A stretch of 49,241 nt of DNA from Dehalococcoidales bacterium (lineage in GTDB: Bacteria; Chloroflexota; Dehalococcoidia; Dehalococcoidales; Fen-1064). Made by a program: the position numbers and the translations under genes. The notes beneath the pieces are model-generated. The model did not search any database and was not told the DNA's origin. It saw only the letters and a list, made by a program, of their open reading frames with translations. Each line of letters opens with the position of its first letter. The stretch's first letter is position 1. The stretch is from positions 1-49,241 of the forward strand of contig DATKWT010000043.1 in NCBI GenBank assembly GCA_035529395.1, written 5' to 3'. Shown here piece by piece: positions 31,551 to 41,297 of this stretch.

Positions 31551-33893
31551 CTAACCAGGTCGAGTCCTGAGGCGGGGCATGCGCCTCACCAGGGAGGGGA
31601 CCAGTTCCACCCAGGTTTTCTGTAACCTGCCCTTTTGCAGTCGACTTAGCTCCTTCCGGGAACTGAACTGGGTCTCGATGTAAGCCTGGGCGATTGCGCC
31701 GATTGCTTCGGCCTGAAGCGGCAGGGCCAGTGCCAGCCGGGCGCAGTACTCCAGGGGTGTTTCCTGCATTACCGGACCCATTTTGCCCAGTGCAGCCAGC
31801 CGACTCATCTTCCGGTAGGCATCCGTGGGGTCGTTAATACGCTTGAGACGCTGGAGCCAGAATGCATAGCCTCCCCTGACGGCAAAGAATATCACCACCG
31901 GAACAGCGATGATGAAGAAGTAGACGTATAGCTGCGGCCCGGGCAGCGTTATACGGTTGGTACTTCTCCTCACGAAATCCTCCCCCGTCGGGCCGAATAT
32001 CTCCTCTTGCGCCAGCATCAGGGTGGGGTCTATCATCTCCATGAAATCTGTTTCATCCCCGACTCCGACTATGGCATCCGTACTCCCCCCGACGGGTGTG
32101 GCCGAGAACTCCACCCACCCGAGACCGGGGAAGTAGACCTCGGTACGGGCGTGATAATGAAGGACGCGCAGGAGGTAGCTTTCCGCTTCCTCGTCATAAT
32201 CGCCTTCTAGGTACCCGGTGTTCAGCCGGGTCGGGACATCTACGCAGCGCAGCATGACCGCCATCGCCGAGGCAAAAGAGGTGCACACCCCCTCCTTTGA
32301 TTCAAAGAGGAAGTGGTCCACAGCATCGGCGTCTTCCGGGGGGACATCCGCCTCTATATCATATTCCAGGCTGTTGATATATGTCCTGACCGCCACTACT
32401 TTGTCGTACTGCGATTCCGCCTCCCGGGTAATATCTCTGGCAAGCTCCCTGATACGCGCTGGAAGACTGGCGGGAAGTTGCAGGTAGCGTTCCGTGACCT
32501 CTTCCGGATAGTCCTCTCCGACCAGGGACAACTCGTCCGGTGTGTACGAAGTCACGCTTGCCACTACCGTGTATTGCTGGTAGGGCTTCATCAGCCGCGG
32601 CGTAACGACGGCTATCACGTCGCCAGGTTCGGTCAGACCTTCTTCATCCTCACCTGTCTGTCCGGAGAATACGACAGTCAGGTTTCTACCAGGCTCTTCT
32701 TCCGTGAACGTCTGCAAAATCACCGGCATGGCGGATGAGTGGAAATCGCCCACGGTGAGTACGACATCAGTCTTCAGCTTATTCTCAACCGTATAGGTCA
32801 ACTCCTCACCGATACTAATGGGCCTGGCCTCAACTGCGTCCTCGTAGGCAGCGATTTCCCGGTCACCTATCTCGCTGCTCGTCCATCCCCACGGGTGATA
32901 GACATCATACCGCCTGGTACGCCAGTATGCCGGCCGGTCGGCAGTAACAATGAAATGCACCCGCCCGCTCGTACTCAGCGGGTCCTTGAAGGACAGTGTC
33001 TGCTGCTCGCTACTATCAATCAGGCTCCACTTGGCGCGCACACCGGCAAAGATATTAAACCACTGCCCCCGGGCACCATCCTCAGTCAGGTAGCCGCCGA
33101 CCGAACCCAGGCCTATCTGGTCTATCGGGGGCTGGGGCACGAACCAGGCCGTAGCCACACTCAGCATGCTGATGCAGACTACCGCCCCCACCAGGTAGAC
33201 CACTCCCCGGTACGGGAAGCTGTTGGTCCGCTGGCCGAACCATACGCCCTGCCTGGCCAGGTTCACCTGCCCGATAAGCAGCATTGCCACCAGCATGTAG
33301 ACAGGCAGGAAGGCATAGTCCTCCCGTGGTAAATTGCTGAGGTTAATCATGACAGCGAGTGTACCGAGGCCGACGGCCACCCACACGTTCTGCCGGCGCA
33401 GGATATACCAGGTGGAGAGAAATCCAATAACCCAGATGACCAGGCTGAGGAACATGGCAAAGTAGGTCGTCCCCTCGCTGGGTCTTGCCCCGCTGATCGC
33501 CACCCACCAGGCGCGAAAGGCCGATTCTGTCTCCGAAAAAGGCATCAGGCCAACCGCCTGCCAAACGGTCACCCCCAGTCCGAGAACAACCATCAGGGGG
33601 TACGCAATCCTGGCAGACAGCCGGCTCCTGGCCAGCAGAAGACCGGCCAGCACGGCAAGGAGAAGGGCTGTTATCAGAGAGGGCTGGGGACTTATCCAGT
33701 GGGCCTGCTCAATCGACCACGTAGCAACTGCCAGGGTAAGAAAAACCAGCAGGGCGCTGCCCCATTCCTGCGGGCTGCCGACTCCGGCACGGATTACCGA
33801 CCACAGCAGCACCGGCAGTCTGCGTCCGATTACCGTGCGAGACAGGTATCCCCGTATCCTGCCGCCACGCCCGTCAGATGCCTTTTCCTCCAT
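31551..33893 (-). CDS. Transglutaminase-like membrane protein (DUF3488/TgpA type)
   Basis: A 780-residue membrane protein. After a short cytosolic start there are about six to seven hydrophobic helices (to about residue 240), then a large extracytoplasmic part. The transglutaminase core has the catalytic Cys537 in KEGVCTSFASAMAVML and the His in LHYHARTEVYFPGLGWVEF, with DVPTRLNTGYLEG between. A further helix near 655-675 and a cytosolic DUF4129-like tail with DAYRKMSRLAALGK follow. This is the TgpA architecture found with DUF58 and MoxR partners. The function is not settled; a protease or cross-linking role at the envelope is inferred. It is the last gene of the minus-strand operon, 17 bp after DUF58. 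Confidence 0.92.
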   Translation of the reverse strand: MEEKASDGRGGRIRGYLSRTVIGRRLPVLLWSVIRAGVGSPQEWGSALLVFLTLAVATWSIEQAHWISPQPSLITALLLAVLAGLLLARSRLSARIAYPLMVVLGLGVTVWQAVGLMPFSETESAFRAWWVAISGARPSEGTTYFAMFLSLVIWVIGFLSTWYILRRQNVWVAVGLGTLAVMINLSNLPREDYAFLPVYMLVAMLLIGQVNLARQGVWFGQRTNSFPYRGVVYLVGAVVCISMLSVATAWFVPQPPIDQIGLGSVGGYLTEDGARGQWFNIFAGVRAKWSLIDSSEQQTLSFKDPLSTSGRVHFIVTADRPAYWRTRRYDVYHPWGWTSSEIGDREIAAYEDAVEARPISIGEELTYTVENKLKTDVVLTVGDFHSSAMPVILQTFTEEEPGRNLTVVFSGQTGEDEEGLTEPGDVIAVVTPRLMKPYQQYTVVASVTSYTPDELSLVGEDYPEEVTERYLQLPASLPARIRELARDITREAESQYDKVVAVRTYINSLEYDIEADVPPEDADAVDHFLFESKEGVCTSFASAMAVMLRCVDVPTRLNTGYLEGDYDEEAESYLLRVLHYHARTEVYFPGLGWVEFSATPVGGSTDAIVGVGDETDFMEMIDPTLMLAQEEIFGPTGEDFVRRSTNRITLPGPQLYVYFFIIAVPVVIFFAVRGGYAFWLQRLKRINDPTDAYRKMSRLAALGKMGPVMQETPLEYCARLALALPLQAEAIGAIAQAYIETQFSSRKELSRLQKGRLQKTWVELVPSLVRRMPRLRTRPG

Positions 33894-33910
33894 ACCTCTC
33901 CCCCCAGACC

Positions 33911-35137
33911 CTACATGAATCTCGCATGCAGTAACGAGGCCCGGTTATCCAGTGCCCGGGCAAGCTCGTCTCCCTGTCTGACGACATAGACCTGGACACC
34001 GGTTGAACTGAGGTTGCGCGCCGCATTGGCCATACTGGTCTCACCGCCAAAGCTGGCGGGGTCAAGCAGCACCACCACAATGGAGTCCACGCGGTTTTTC
34101 AGTTGCCGGACAGCGTCCGCCAGACTGCCCGTAATCGCCGGTGTGACAATAATAACAGTAGAGTTACCCCTGAGATACTCCATGTGGTCGGAGATGACCT
34201 GGCCCACGGATACCTCGCCGGTGGCCCTCATCAAAGCAAGGGCTTCCAGCATACGCCATAGATGGTCATCGCCCCTCTCCGGCGGAATCAGGTAGGTCTG
34301 CTCGCCTGAAGCCGCCAGCCCGACCCTCATCCCGCTCTGCAGGTGCTTTCTGGCCAGTGATGCCGCGATGGTCACACCATACTCCTCGGTGGTCTCCTCC
34401 CCGTGGCCGAAGTGTGAAGTCTCCTGCATATCCAGGATAATCCACACCGTCTTCGAGCTGTCATAAGAGCGGTCGGCATCAAACACCTTGACCAGGAGCT
34501 TACCGGTATGAGCTGTACCCGGCCAGTGAATGTGGTTGAGGCTGTCACCACTGCTGAATTCGCGTACGCTGGATGCGTTCGGACTTATCTGGCTGATGGC
34601 CTGGTAACCGGAGCCGTAGCCGAATTCATTGAAGGAAGACGCCTTGAACAGGGGCAGGTCAAACGTCGCCGGGTAAATTAGGATACTGTGCGGTTCTCCC
34701 ACGGTGCGCTGCCGCGAGAAAAGGCCGAAGGGGTCTGCTGCCGTTACCGTGACGGCACCCAGGTAGTACCTTCCCCGACGATGGCAGGTAAACGTGGACT
34801 GCCATTCATGGGAACTCCACCGTGGCAGGTTGAGGATAGCGGGCTCACGGTGCCCGGGCAGGTCGGTGCTCTCCTCCACCCTGAGCCAGAGCTTGGGTAT
34901 CCGGCTATCATTGGTTACCGTAATCCGCTGCTGGAACTTCTCCCCCACCTGGCTGTGCTCCGGCGGAGACTCGGCCTCGGCGCTGATACCATGTATGCCC
35001 AGTACCGACCAGATGTAGCTCACCACCGGCACCAGCACGGAAAGGAAGAAGAGGCGCAGGAACAACGTGGAGCCTCCCACCAGTGCCAGTGCAAGGAGGA
35101 CTACCGGGACTATGTAGACAATCGTTCGTACCTTCAT
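33911..35137 (-). CDS. DUF58 domain-containing protein
   Basis: A 408-residue protein. Two N-terminal hydrophobic segments (about 5-45) anchor it, then a beta-rich region (LWLRVEESTDLPGHREP, FTCHRRGRYYLG) and the DUF58 core, whose signature here is REFSSGDSLNHIHWPGTAHTGKLLVK (usually R-x-Y-x-x-G-D-x-x-R-x-I-x-W). The Arg of that motif is replaced by asparagine (SLNHIHW). The C-terminal half resembles a von Willebrand A domain but its MIDAS residues (IILDMQ) are not canonical. Such proteins work with MoxR ATPases, probably in assembly or activation of metal- or envelope-linked partners. It sits between MoxR and the TgpA-like gene. Confidence 0.9.
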   Translation of the reverse strand: MKVRTIVYIVPVVLLALALVGGSTLFLRLFFLSVLVPVVSYIWSVLGIHGISAEAESPPEHSQVGEKFQQRITVTNDSRIPKLWLRVEESTDLPGHREPAILNLPRWSSHEWQSTFTCHRRGRYYLGAVTVTAADPFGLFSRQRTVGEPHSILIYPATFDLPLFKASSFNEFGYGSGYQAISQISPNASSVREFSSGDSLNHIHWPGTAHTGKLLVKVFDADRSYDSSKTVWIILDMQETSHFGHGEETTEEYGVTIAASLARKHLQSGMRVGLAASGEQTYLIPPERGDDHLWRMLEALALMRATGEVSVGQVISDHMEYLRGNSTVIIVTPAITGSLADAVRQLKNRVDSIVVVLLDPASFGGETSMANAARNLSSTGVQVYVVRQGDELARALDNRASLLHARFM

Positions 35138-35192
35138 CTCGTCACTGCGAAGAGATTACCCTGAAGTAGAAGCCCGCGGCGCATTCCCGACA

Positions 35193-36188
35193 CTACGGTC
35201 TGAGCACCGTGCCGGGTACGGGAATGGTCTCCAGTATTTCAGCGATACTGGCCCTGCCGCTCTTGTCCTGGGAGACATCGGTCAGCCGTATTATCAACCG
35301 GTGGGCCAGAACAGACTCTGCCAGGGCTTTGACATCGTCGGGCAGAACATAGTCCCGCCCCTGTATCAGGGCACGAGCCTGGGCAGTGCGGAACAGGGCA
35401 AGCGACCCTCGCGGTGAAGCCCCGAGGTATATCGTGGGGTGGTCACGCGTGGCCGCCACCAGAGATGTGATGTACTTCTTAAGCGTGTCGTCCACATAGA
35501 TATCTTTCACCGCAGTCTGGAGCTCCAGAAGGTCGGCACCGGTGGCCACCGGGGCTATCTTCTCGATGGGATGAGCATACTGCTGCTTCTCCACAATGGC
35601 AATCTCGTCATCCTGTGACGGGTACCCGAGGCTTATCCGCAACAAGAACCGGTCCAGCTGTGTCTCCGGGAGAGGAAACGTGCCCTCGTACTCAATGGGG
35701 TTCTGTGTCGCCAGGACATGGAAGGGAGATGGCATATTGTGGGTGACACCATCGACCGTAATCTGCCCCTCGTCCATGCATTCCAGCAGGGCCGACTGCA
35801 CCTTGGGCGTTGCCCGGTTAATCTCGTCGGCCAGCACCATCTGCGCCATTATCGGCCCGGCACGGAACTCGAAATCCCCCGTTTTCTGGCTGTACACGGT
35901 AATCCCGGTGATATCCCCGGGAAGCATATCCGGGGTGAACTGAATGCGTTTGAATGAACAGTCCAGAGACCTCGCCAGGCTGCGGGCCAGCATTGTCTTA
36001 CCAACACCCGGTGCGTCTTCAATGAGCAGGTGTCCATTACTGATGAGGGCAATCACGGCAAGCTCCACTGCATCCTCTTTGCCGATGATAACCTGCTGCA
36101 CGTTGTCCAGTATCGCCCTGGCGGTACTCTGTGCCTTACCTGTCGCTTCTACCATCTCCTCCCTCACATCCGGAATAATCCCTCGCAT
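35193..36188 (-). CDS. MoxR family AAA+ ATPase
   Basis: About 331 residues. Walker A is IEDAPGVGKTMLARS, Walker B VLADEINRATPK, sensor 1 ATQNPIEYEGTFPLPE with the following ETQLDRF, and Arg finger/sensor 2 in SPRGSLALFRTAQ. MoxR ATPases are chaperone-like and pair with DUF58/VWA proteins, as here. ATG 36188 is used; an internal ATG at 36155 (MVEATGK) has GTGAGGGAGGAG just upstream and is an equally good start. The ORF extends further upstream to 36236, but that part contains the promoter. First gene of the MoxR-DUF58-TgpA operon. Confidence 0.92.
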   Translation of the reverse strand: MRGIIPDVREEMVEATGKAQSTARAILDNVQQVIIGKEDAVELAVIALISNGHLLIEDAPGVGKTMLARSLARSLDCSFKRIQFTPDMLPGDITGITVYSQKTGDFEFRAGPIMAQMVLADEINRATPKVQSALLECMDEGQITVDGVTHNMPSPFHVLATQNPIEYEGTFPLPETQLDRFLLRISLGYPSQDDEIAIVEKQQYAHPIEKIAPVATGADLLELQTAVKDIYVDDTLKKYITSLVAATRDHPTIYLGASPRGSLALFRTAQARALIQGRDYVLPDDVKALAESVLAHRLIIRLTDVSQDKSGRASIAEILETIPVPGTVLRP

Positions 36189-36222
36189 AGAAACGTGCCT
36201 CACTTGCGTCAGGCACCCACTT

Positions 36223-36229
36223 ATATTGT
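36223..36229 (-). promoter_or_regulatory. Candidate -10 of the MoxR operon
   Basis: On the minus strand TACAAT (36229-36224) lies about 35 bp ahead of the ATG at 36188. No convincing -35 hexamer is seen. A small stem (gtgcct/aggcac) occupies the presumed leader. Confidence 0.35.
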
Positions 36230-36336
36230 AGCACAAAGCGGATTACAGGGAGACACATCTGGCGTCGTTGCACGCTAATGGTCCCCGAATGACCGCGGGC
36301 GGGTGCACAACTGAAGACGCCCGCCCTGGTAAAACA

Positions 36337-36374
36337 AAATACCCGCACTCCAGAACCATGGAGTGCGGGTATTT
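36337..36374. terminator. Strong hairpin, likely bidirectional terminator
   Basis: aaatacccgcactcca (36337-36352) and its perfect complement (36359-36374) form a 16-bp stem with a 6-nt loop gaacca. A and T runs at the base make it usable from both sides. It most likely ends the zinc-ribbon gene transcript (minus strand). Confidence 0.85.
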
Positions 36375-36439
36375 CATCGGTACAGTGAGCAGGCGAGTGC
36401 CTAGCCCACGATATGGTCTCTAAGTGCCAGCCAGGCGCG

Positions 36440-36622
36440 CTACCGGCCGGTGTTAGGCCGTTCTGCTCCGGCGGTAACCGGCTGCTTCCTGGGCTCAGCG
36501 ACAGCATCTACCTCGCGCCGGTGAGAGCACTGGAGGCACTGCGCGTACCAGATATCGAACTCCCGGTCAATAAACACATCGCCCCCACACCGGGGACAGC
36601 CCTTGAGCTTCCACACTACCAT
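36440..36622 (-). CDS. Small zinc-ribbon protein
   Basis: A 60-residue protein, MVVWKLKGCPRCGGDVFIDRE followed by a WYAQCLQCSHRRE knuckle and a basic, proline-containing tail. The two CxxC pairs form one zinc ribbon. ATG 36622 is chosen because GGGAGGTGAGG stands right before it; the longer ORF start at 36676 adds unconserved residues upstream of the ribosome binding site. Function is unknown; similar mini-ribbons occur near envelope and signalling genes in Chloroflexota. It ends 66 bp before a strong terminator and appears monocistronic. Confidence 0.7.
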   Translation of the reverse strand: MVVWKLKGCPRCGGDVFIDREFDIWYAQCLQCSHRREVDAVAEPRKQPVTAGAERPNTGR

Positions 36623-36676
36623 TTCCTCACCTCCCTCGAGATACTCGGGTGCGTCGCGCTTCCAGAGGACGGTCAC

Positions 36677-37600
36677 TCCCGGACTCTACCGCTGGCGCCT
36701 TACCCTCCGGTACCGACACCCCAGTAGCAGGTTCTTCAGCGAGTCTGTTATTACAGTCCTCAGCACGAACACTGGTTATTCCCATCGCTTTCATCCTCGC
36801 CATGCATCATACTGTGATGATTTTGCACCAACACTATCTCATACGCCCAACTGGTCCGTAAGGTCTGAAAAGACGATAAACCTGAACCAAATGGATAAAA
36901 TTCTTTCACGTGAAGGGGGTCGCCGCGATGCAACCGGCGGTTGCATCCCTGACCCATATTACGGTCACTTCACACCGGCTTCTCTGCTGTAATACCAGAG
37001 TGGACAGCGCCTGGCCCCTACCTATTACACCGCCTGATGATATAGAAACAGGGCACCCAGCTTTGAGAAAAGCAGACCAACGGGGTCATCAGAATGAACC
37101 AATCGTGTCTTACAGTAGTACCTTACAGGCACCAGAATAGAACCGTAACGATACGAGGAGAGTGATTGCCGCAGGAATCAGGCGTGTCGCACCAGAACGA
37201 CGGCCAGGCACGAATACGCTCCGGAAAAGACAAACGCTGATAGCCAGGGCAATCACCATGATGACAGGAACGAACACGGGAAGTCATGAAGGACAGACAA
37301 CAGGCTATCCGAGAGGTATTACCGATGGCCACTCTGGCCATTCGTGCCTGTTTACGAGTCAGGTACTGTCTTCCAGCGGCGGACAACCTGGAAGGATATC
37401 CACATTGTATGTAAGGAGCGGGATGACTCAGCGTGAGGCTGTTCTGCCCGCCACCTGTGGAGGTAGAGTGCATCTTAGAGACGAAACAGACTTTGGGTAG
37501 AGATAAGAAACAAGACATAGAGGTAACCGGGCTTCTGCCCGGATAGAGAGTAGAACTCTATAACTTCGGTATCATTCTCGGGCACCGCTGGAAAAGAGAC
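36677..37600. other. Gene-poor region with a 9-bp perfect hairpin
   Basis: About 920 bp where no reading frame shows convincing coding character or a recognised family. One structured element is visible: gatgcaacc (36927-36935) and ggttgcatc (36939-36947) form a perfect hairpin. The frames at 36910-37140 and 37162-37500 on the plus strand have acceptable starts but compositions unlike proteins of the neighbourhood. It may hold an untranslated leader, an unrecognised small RNA, or decayed genes. Confidence 0.5.
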
Positions 37601-37615
37601 GGGAGGAAAAGAATA

Positions 37616-37909
37616 ATGGGTATACCTGTTGCATACTCGGTAAACTGCGGCTTCGGCTGGTTCATCGTCTTACTGGCTATAGCCGGGTACTTCCTGACAT
37701 GGAGAAGGATGAGAGAAAGGTGGAGCTTCTGGATTATACTGGCTGTAGGCTGGGCGTTCTTTGCCACGGCGCAAACGCTGATAGCCGCCGGTGCTCCTGC
37801 GGGGGCCCCCTATCTTGCTGCCATCTGGCTGTCTTCCTTCGTGCTGGTCATCGCCTCCCTGGTGATGCTATTTGCTAAGCTCACCAGTCGGGTTAAGGAA
37901 AAGGAATAG
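37616..37909 (+). CDS. Small three-helix membrane protein
   Basis: A 97-residue protein with three hydrophobic segments: GFGWFIVLLAIAGYFLTW (about 12-29), FWIILAVGWAFFATAQTLIA (about 38-57) and YLAAIWLSSFVLVIASLVML (about 66-85), separated by a basic RRMRERW loop and ending in a charged KLTSRVKEKE tail. The ribosome binding site GGGAGGAAA supports the start. No family recognised. It lies directly ahead of the sensor kinase cluster and might be a membrane partner of the first kinase, but no sequence feature proves this. Confidence 0.7.
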   Translation: MGIPVAYSVNCGFGWFIVLLAIAGYFLTWRRMRERWSFWIILAVGWAFFATAQTLIAAGAPAGAPYLAAIWLSSFVLVIASLVMLFAKLTSRVKEKE

Positions 37910-38164
37910 CACGGCACCACGGAGACTGCTGGTGGCCATAACCGGCCACCAGTCACAGGGCAACCGGTGATTCCGGAACCCCTTATAGAGTAATAGTACC
38001 GGGGCGTCCGGGACAGTGGGACTTGGATTATACCGACGAAAGATAGACGGTTACCATCAGAAGAAAGTGCGGGAGGAAACAACAGTATGACCGCCAGAAA
38101 ACCGTCCAGTCATGTTGGGATGAAACCAGGTACTGTGTCCCTCCAACCCTGGGACGGGTAGAAC

Positions 38165-40858
38165 ATGCAATTTGCTGAGAAGGTCCAACGCTACAAACGA
38201 GTAATCCTGATTGTGGCGGCAGCTTTCATGTTTGGCGCCCTCTTCCTGTATGCTTCCATAGAGCGCGCCAGGGACATTCGCGCTACCGTTGAAACAGTAG
38301 CGGCAGAGGAGACCTCATACCTCCTGGAGAACCTGAATGCCCGCCTCCTTTCCATCACCAGTGACCTGCCGGACGGGGACCATGAAATCCTGCCCGATAG
38401 CCAGACCGAGTACCTCTCTTTGACCAGACATCTGGTTGAAGCCAATCCGTTCTTACAGGTAGTGAATTTCATCGGGCCGGACCATCGAATCAAGTATATC
38501 GTACCGTTTGAGCCAAACAGGACCCTGGTCGGAACAGTGATAGAGGCTGCGGCTCCAAAAGAAGCGCTGGGGATGGCGGCATCTTCAAAGGAACCGTACC
38601 TTTCAGGGCCGTTTGAGATTACTCCGGGAGAACCTGGCTACTCCCTGACGATACCGGTAAGGAACGACGGTTTCTTCATGGTTGTCTTTACCGCTGAAAG
38701 CGTGTTCGGCAACGATAGTCCCTTCCGCCCCGGGGGAGATGTCCTTATTAGGGTCTCGGATAGTACTGCCCCGGTGTTCACTCCCGAAGGATACCAGGAC
38801 CAGCTTGCCCGGACGAGGACACACCAGGTGAATATAGAAGGAGAACTACTCAATAGAGCGATGCTGCTGAATGTATTACCCACTGATGCATTACTCACTT
38901 CCAGCTCACGATTCTGGCAGGTCCTCGGCATTTCAAGCCTTGCTGTCTCCTTTGTATTGCTGCTAGCCATAATCTTCGTGCAGATGCTGGAAAACAACCG
39001 GCGGAAGCGCGTCGAAGAGGAACTGAAGCTGGAAGCACGGCTGCTGGATTCGGCCACCGATTCGGTCTTCCTGTGCAACCTTGAAGGAAACCTGACATAC
39101 GCAAACGAAATGGCCTGCCGTTCCTATGGCTATAGCAGGGATGAGTTCCTGGAGATGAATCTTCGGGATCTGACCGTGCTGAAGAACGTGGCGGCTGCTG
39201 AATCCGCGATGCGGACCTTGCTGGAGACGGGCGAGGTAACCCTGGAAGACACCGGCCTCCGCAAAGACGGCGGGACACTCCCTGTTGAAGTACACGCCCG
39301 TATAATTGAGTACGCCGGTAAGAAACTCGTCCTCAGCGTCGCCCGCGACATCACCGAACGCAATCTGGCCAGGGAAGCCCTCAAGGAGAGCGAGGAAAGA
39401 TACCGGGCTATCTTTGACAACTCACGTGATGGCATTGTGCTGGTTGATAGGACTAGCGGCAGCATCGTTGAGTGCAACCGTGCGTTTGAGGTGCAGACCG
39501 GAAGGGCTCTCGAACAGTTGAGGCTGATGAAGATCTGGGACGTGCGCCCTGAGGACAGGATTGAGGCGGCCAGGCAGAAGTTCCAGGACATAAGTAAGGA
39601 AGGGACGGGTGGCTCGGCAGAACTCGATTTCCAAAAGCCGGATGGCCAAACGGTACCCGTTGAGTTCGCATCTCGAAGCGTGGAGATAGGCGGAAGGCAG
39701 TACCTGCAGAGCATGGTCAGGGACATCACGGAAGCTCGTCAGATGGCAGAGACGGTCAAACTCGCTTACGCTGAACTGGAAAGGATATTCAACGCCACCG
39801 CCGACGGCATGTGCGTGATAGACAGGGAATTTAACGTGATACGCGTCAATGACGCCTACGCTTCCATTAGCGGTGCAGGTAAGCAGGGAGTCATAGGCAG
39901 GAAGTGCTACGAAAGCATGGGCAATCAACTGTGCCACACACCCCGGTGCCCGCTGACACGCATCATGGACGGCGAGGACTACATTAATGGTGAGGTGGAA
40001 AACGAGCGCAGTGACGGCACCACGCTTACCTGCATCCTGGCAGCAACACCACTGCACGGACCAGACGGCGAACTGACAGGCATTATCGAGAGCCTGAAGG
40101 ATACCTCCGAGCTGAGAAAAACCCAGGAGCAGTTGCAGCACTCACAGCTTCTGGCCTCCCTGGGCGAGATGACTGCCGGAATCGCCCACGAGGTGAATAA
40201 CCCCCTCGGCAGTGTCCTGCTCTATTCCGAGCTCCTGATGACAGGTGACGTACCCCCACAGACCAGGACGGACCTGGAGGTAATACATGATGAGGCCAAG
40301 CGAGCTGCCCGGATAATGACCGACCTCCTCACCTACAGCCGCAAGGTAAAGTACCAGGTCCGGCGCCTGGACCTGCACCGGATTCTGAACAAGCTGCTGG
40401 ATATGCGCCGGTACACGGAGCGGGTGCATAACATTGCTGTCTCCACCGACTTTGCGGAAGGTCCGCTGTGGGTAAGGGGTGACTCTTCACACCTAAAGCA
40501 ACTCTTCATGAACCTCATGCTTAATGCTGAGGAAGCAGTCAAGGAGTCCGGAAGTGGATACATAAAAGTCACCACGATCAGGGATACCGAGTGGGTCAGA
40601 ATATCCGTCTCGGATAATGGTACCGGTATACCACCGGAAAACCTCAAGCAGATATTCTACCCGTTCTTCACCACCAGGGATGTTGGCGAGGGTACCGGAC
40701 TTGGTCTGAGTACCTGTTATGGTATCGTGACCAACCACAATGGACTGATACGCGCCGAGAATAACGAGACCGGCGGCGCAACTTTCATCGTGGAACTGCC
40801 ACTGGCACCAGGCGGAAAACAGTATACCCTGGTTCAGGCAGGCCGGGAGGCAGATTGA
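38165..40858 (+). CDS. Membrane sensor histidine kinase with extracytoplasmic domain and three PAS domains
   Basis: An 897-residue sensor kinase. A first membrane helix (about 14-33) and a second (about 253-275) enclose an extracytoplasmic sensing domain of about 220 residues, Cache-like in layout. Three PAS domains follow (about 290-400, 410-525, 540-650). The third contains GRKCYESMGNQLC and TPRCPL cysteines. The dimerisation domain has the phospho-acceptor His675 in AGIAHEVNNPLGS, and the ATPase domain has N, G1 and G2 boxes (NLMLNAEEA, DNGTGIPPENLKQIF, GEGTGLGLS). The stop overlaps an in-frame TTG; the cognate receiver gene starts 32 bp later. No strong ribosome binding site is seen. Confidence 0.93.
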   Translation: MQFAEKVQRYKRVILIVAAAFMFGALFLYASIERARDIRATVETVAAEETSYLLENLNARLLSITSDLPDGDHEILPDSQTEYLSLTRHLVEANPFLQVVNFIGPDHRIKYIVPFEPNRTLVGTVIEAAAPKEALGMAASSKEPYLSGPFEITPGEPGYSLTIPVRNDGFFMVVFTAESVFGNDSPFRPGGDVLIRVSDSTAPVFTPEGYQDQLARTRTHQVNIEGELLNRAMLLNVLPTDALLTSSSRFWQVLGISSLAVSFVLLLAIIFVQMLENNRRKRVEEELKLEARLLDSATDSVFLCNLEGNLTYANEMACRSYGYSRDEFLEMNLRDLTVLKNVAAAESAMRTLLETGEVTLEDTGLRKDGGTLPVEVHARIIEYAGKKLVLSVARDITERNLAREALKESEERYRAIFDNSRDGIVLVDRTSGSIVECNRAFEVQTGRALEQLRLMKIWDVRPEDRIEAARQKFQDISKEGTGGSAELDFQKPDGQTVPVEFASRSVEIGGRQYLQSMVRDITEARQMAETVKLAYAELERIFNATADGMCVIDREFNVIRVNDAYASISGAGKQGVIGRKCYESMGNQLCHTPRCPLTRIMDGEDYINGEVENERSDGTTLTCILAATPLHGPDGELTGIIESLKDTSELRKTQEQLQHSQLLASLGEMTAGIAHEVNNPLGSVLLYSELLMTGDVPPQTRTDLEVIHDEAKRAARIMTDLLTYSRKVKYQVRRLDLHRILNKLLDMRRYTERVHNIAVSTDFAEGPLWVRGDSSHLKQLFMNLMLNAEEAVKESGSGYIKVTTIRDTEWVRISVSDNGTGIPPENLKQIFYPFFTTRDVGEGTGLGLSTCYGIVTNHNGLIRAENNETGGATFIVELPLAPGGKQYTLVQAGREAD

Positions 40859-40890
40859 GCGAAGATACGAGACGAACTCGGGAGGCAACT

Positions 40891-41274
40891 ATGGTAACAG
40901 GCAATGCCGAAGTACTGATAGTCGACGATGAACCACATCTGTGCGATGCCCTGCACCGCATACTGACGAGGGAGGGATACTGTGTCAGAACAGCTCTGGA
41001 CGGTGAGACAGCCCTGGAGCTCTGCCGGCAGAAAGCGCCTGACGTGCTGTTGCTGGATGTGATGATGCCCGGAATGGACGGCAGGGAAGTATGCCGGAGG
41101 GTGCGCGAGTCCGCAGTAGCAACCTTAATTATCTACTTCACCGCCCGGACGGACAGCGCCGACCTCCCGAAACTGCGGCAGCTTCGCCACGAGGCGGATG
41201 CCCTTATCGCCAAGCCTTGCACAACAAAAATGATACTATCCAAGGTAAGGAATGCGCTGGAGGGTGCTCTCTAA
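40891..41274 (+). CDS. Single-domain response regulator (receiver only)
   Basis: A 127-residue CheY-like receiver. The acidic pair is in IVDDEPH, the phospho-acceptor Asp56 in LLLDVMMPGMDG, the conserved Thr in YFTART, and Lys in IAKPCT. No output domain. ATG 40891 is chosen from GGGAGG (40880-40885), 5 bp upstream; the longer start at 40855 overlaps the kinase stop. It may relay phosphate from the kinase at 38165, for example to another protein of this cluster. Confidence 0.9.
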   Translation: MVTGNAEVLIVDDEPHLCDALHRILTREGYCVRTALDGETALELCRQKAPDVLLLDVMMPGMDGREVCRRVRESAVATLIIYFTARTDSADLPKLRQLRHEADALIAKPCTTKMILSKVRNALEGAL

Positions 41275-41297
41275 CGAAGGGCACCGAAAGATAGACA

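Noticed and set aside
37162-37500. Plus-strand frame of 112 codons with GAGGAGA before a GTG
   Set aside because: The translation has no family resemblance, is rich in T, G and R, and overlaps a similarly long frame on the other strand.
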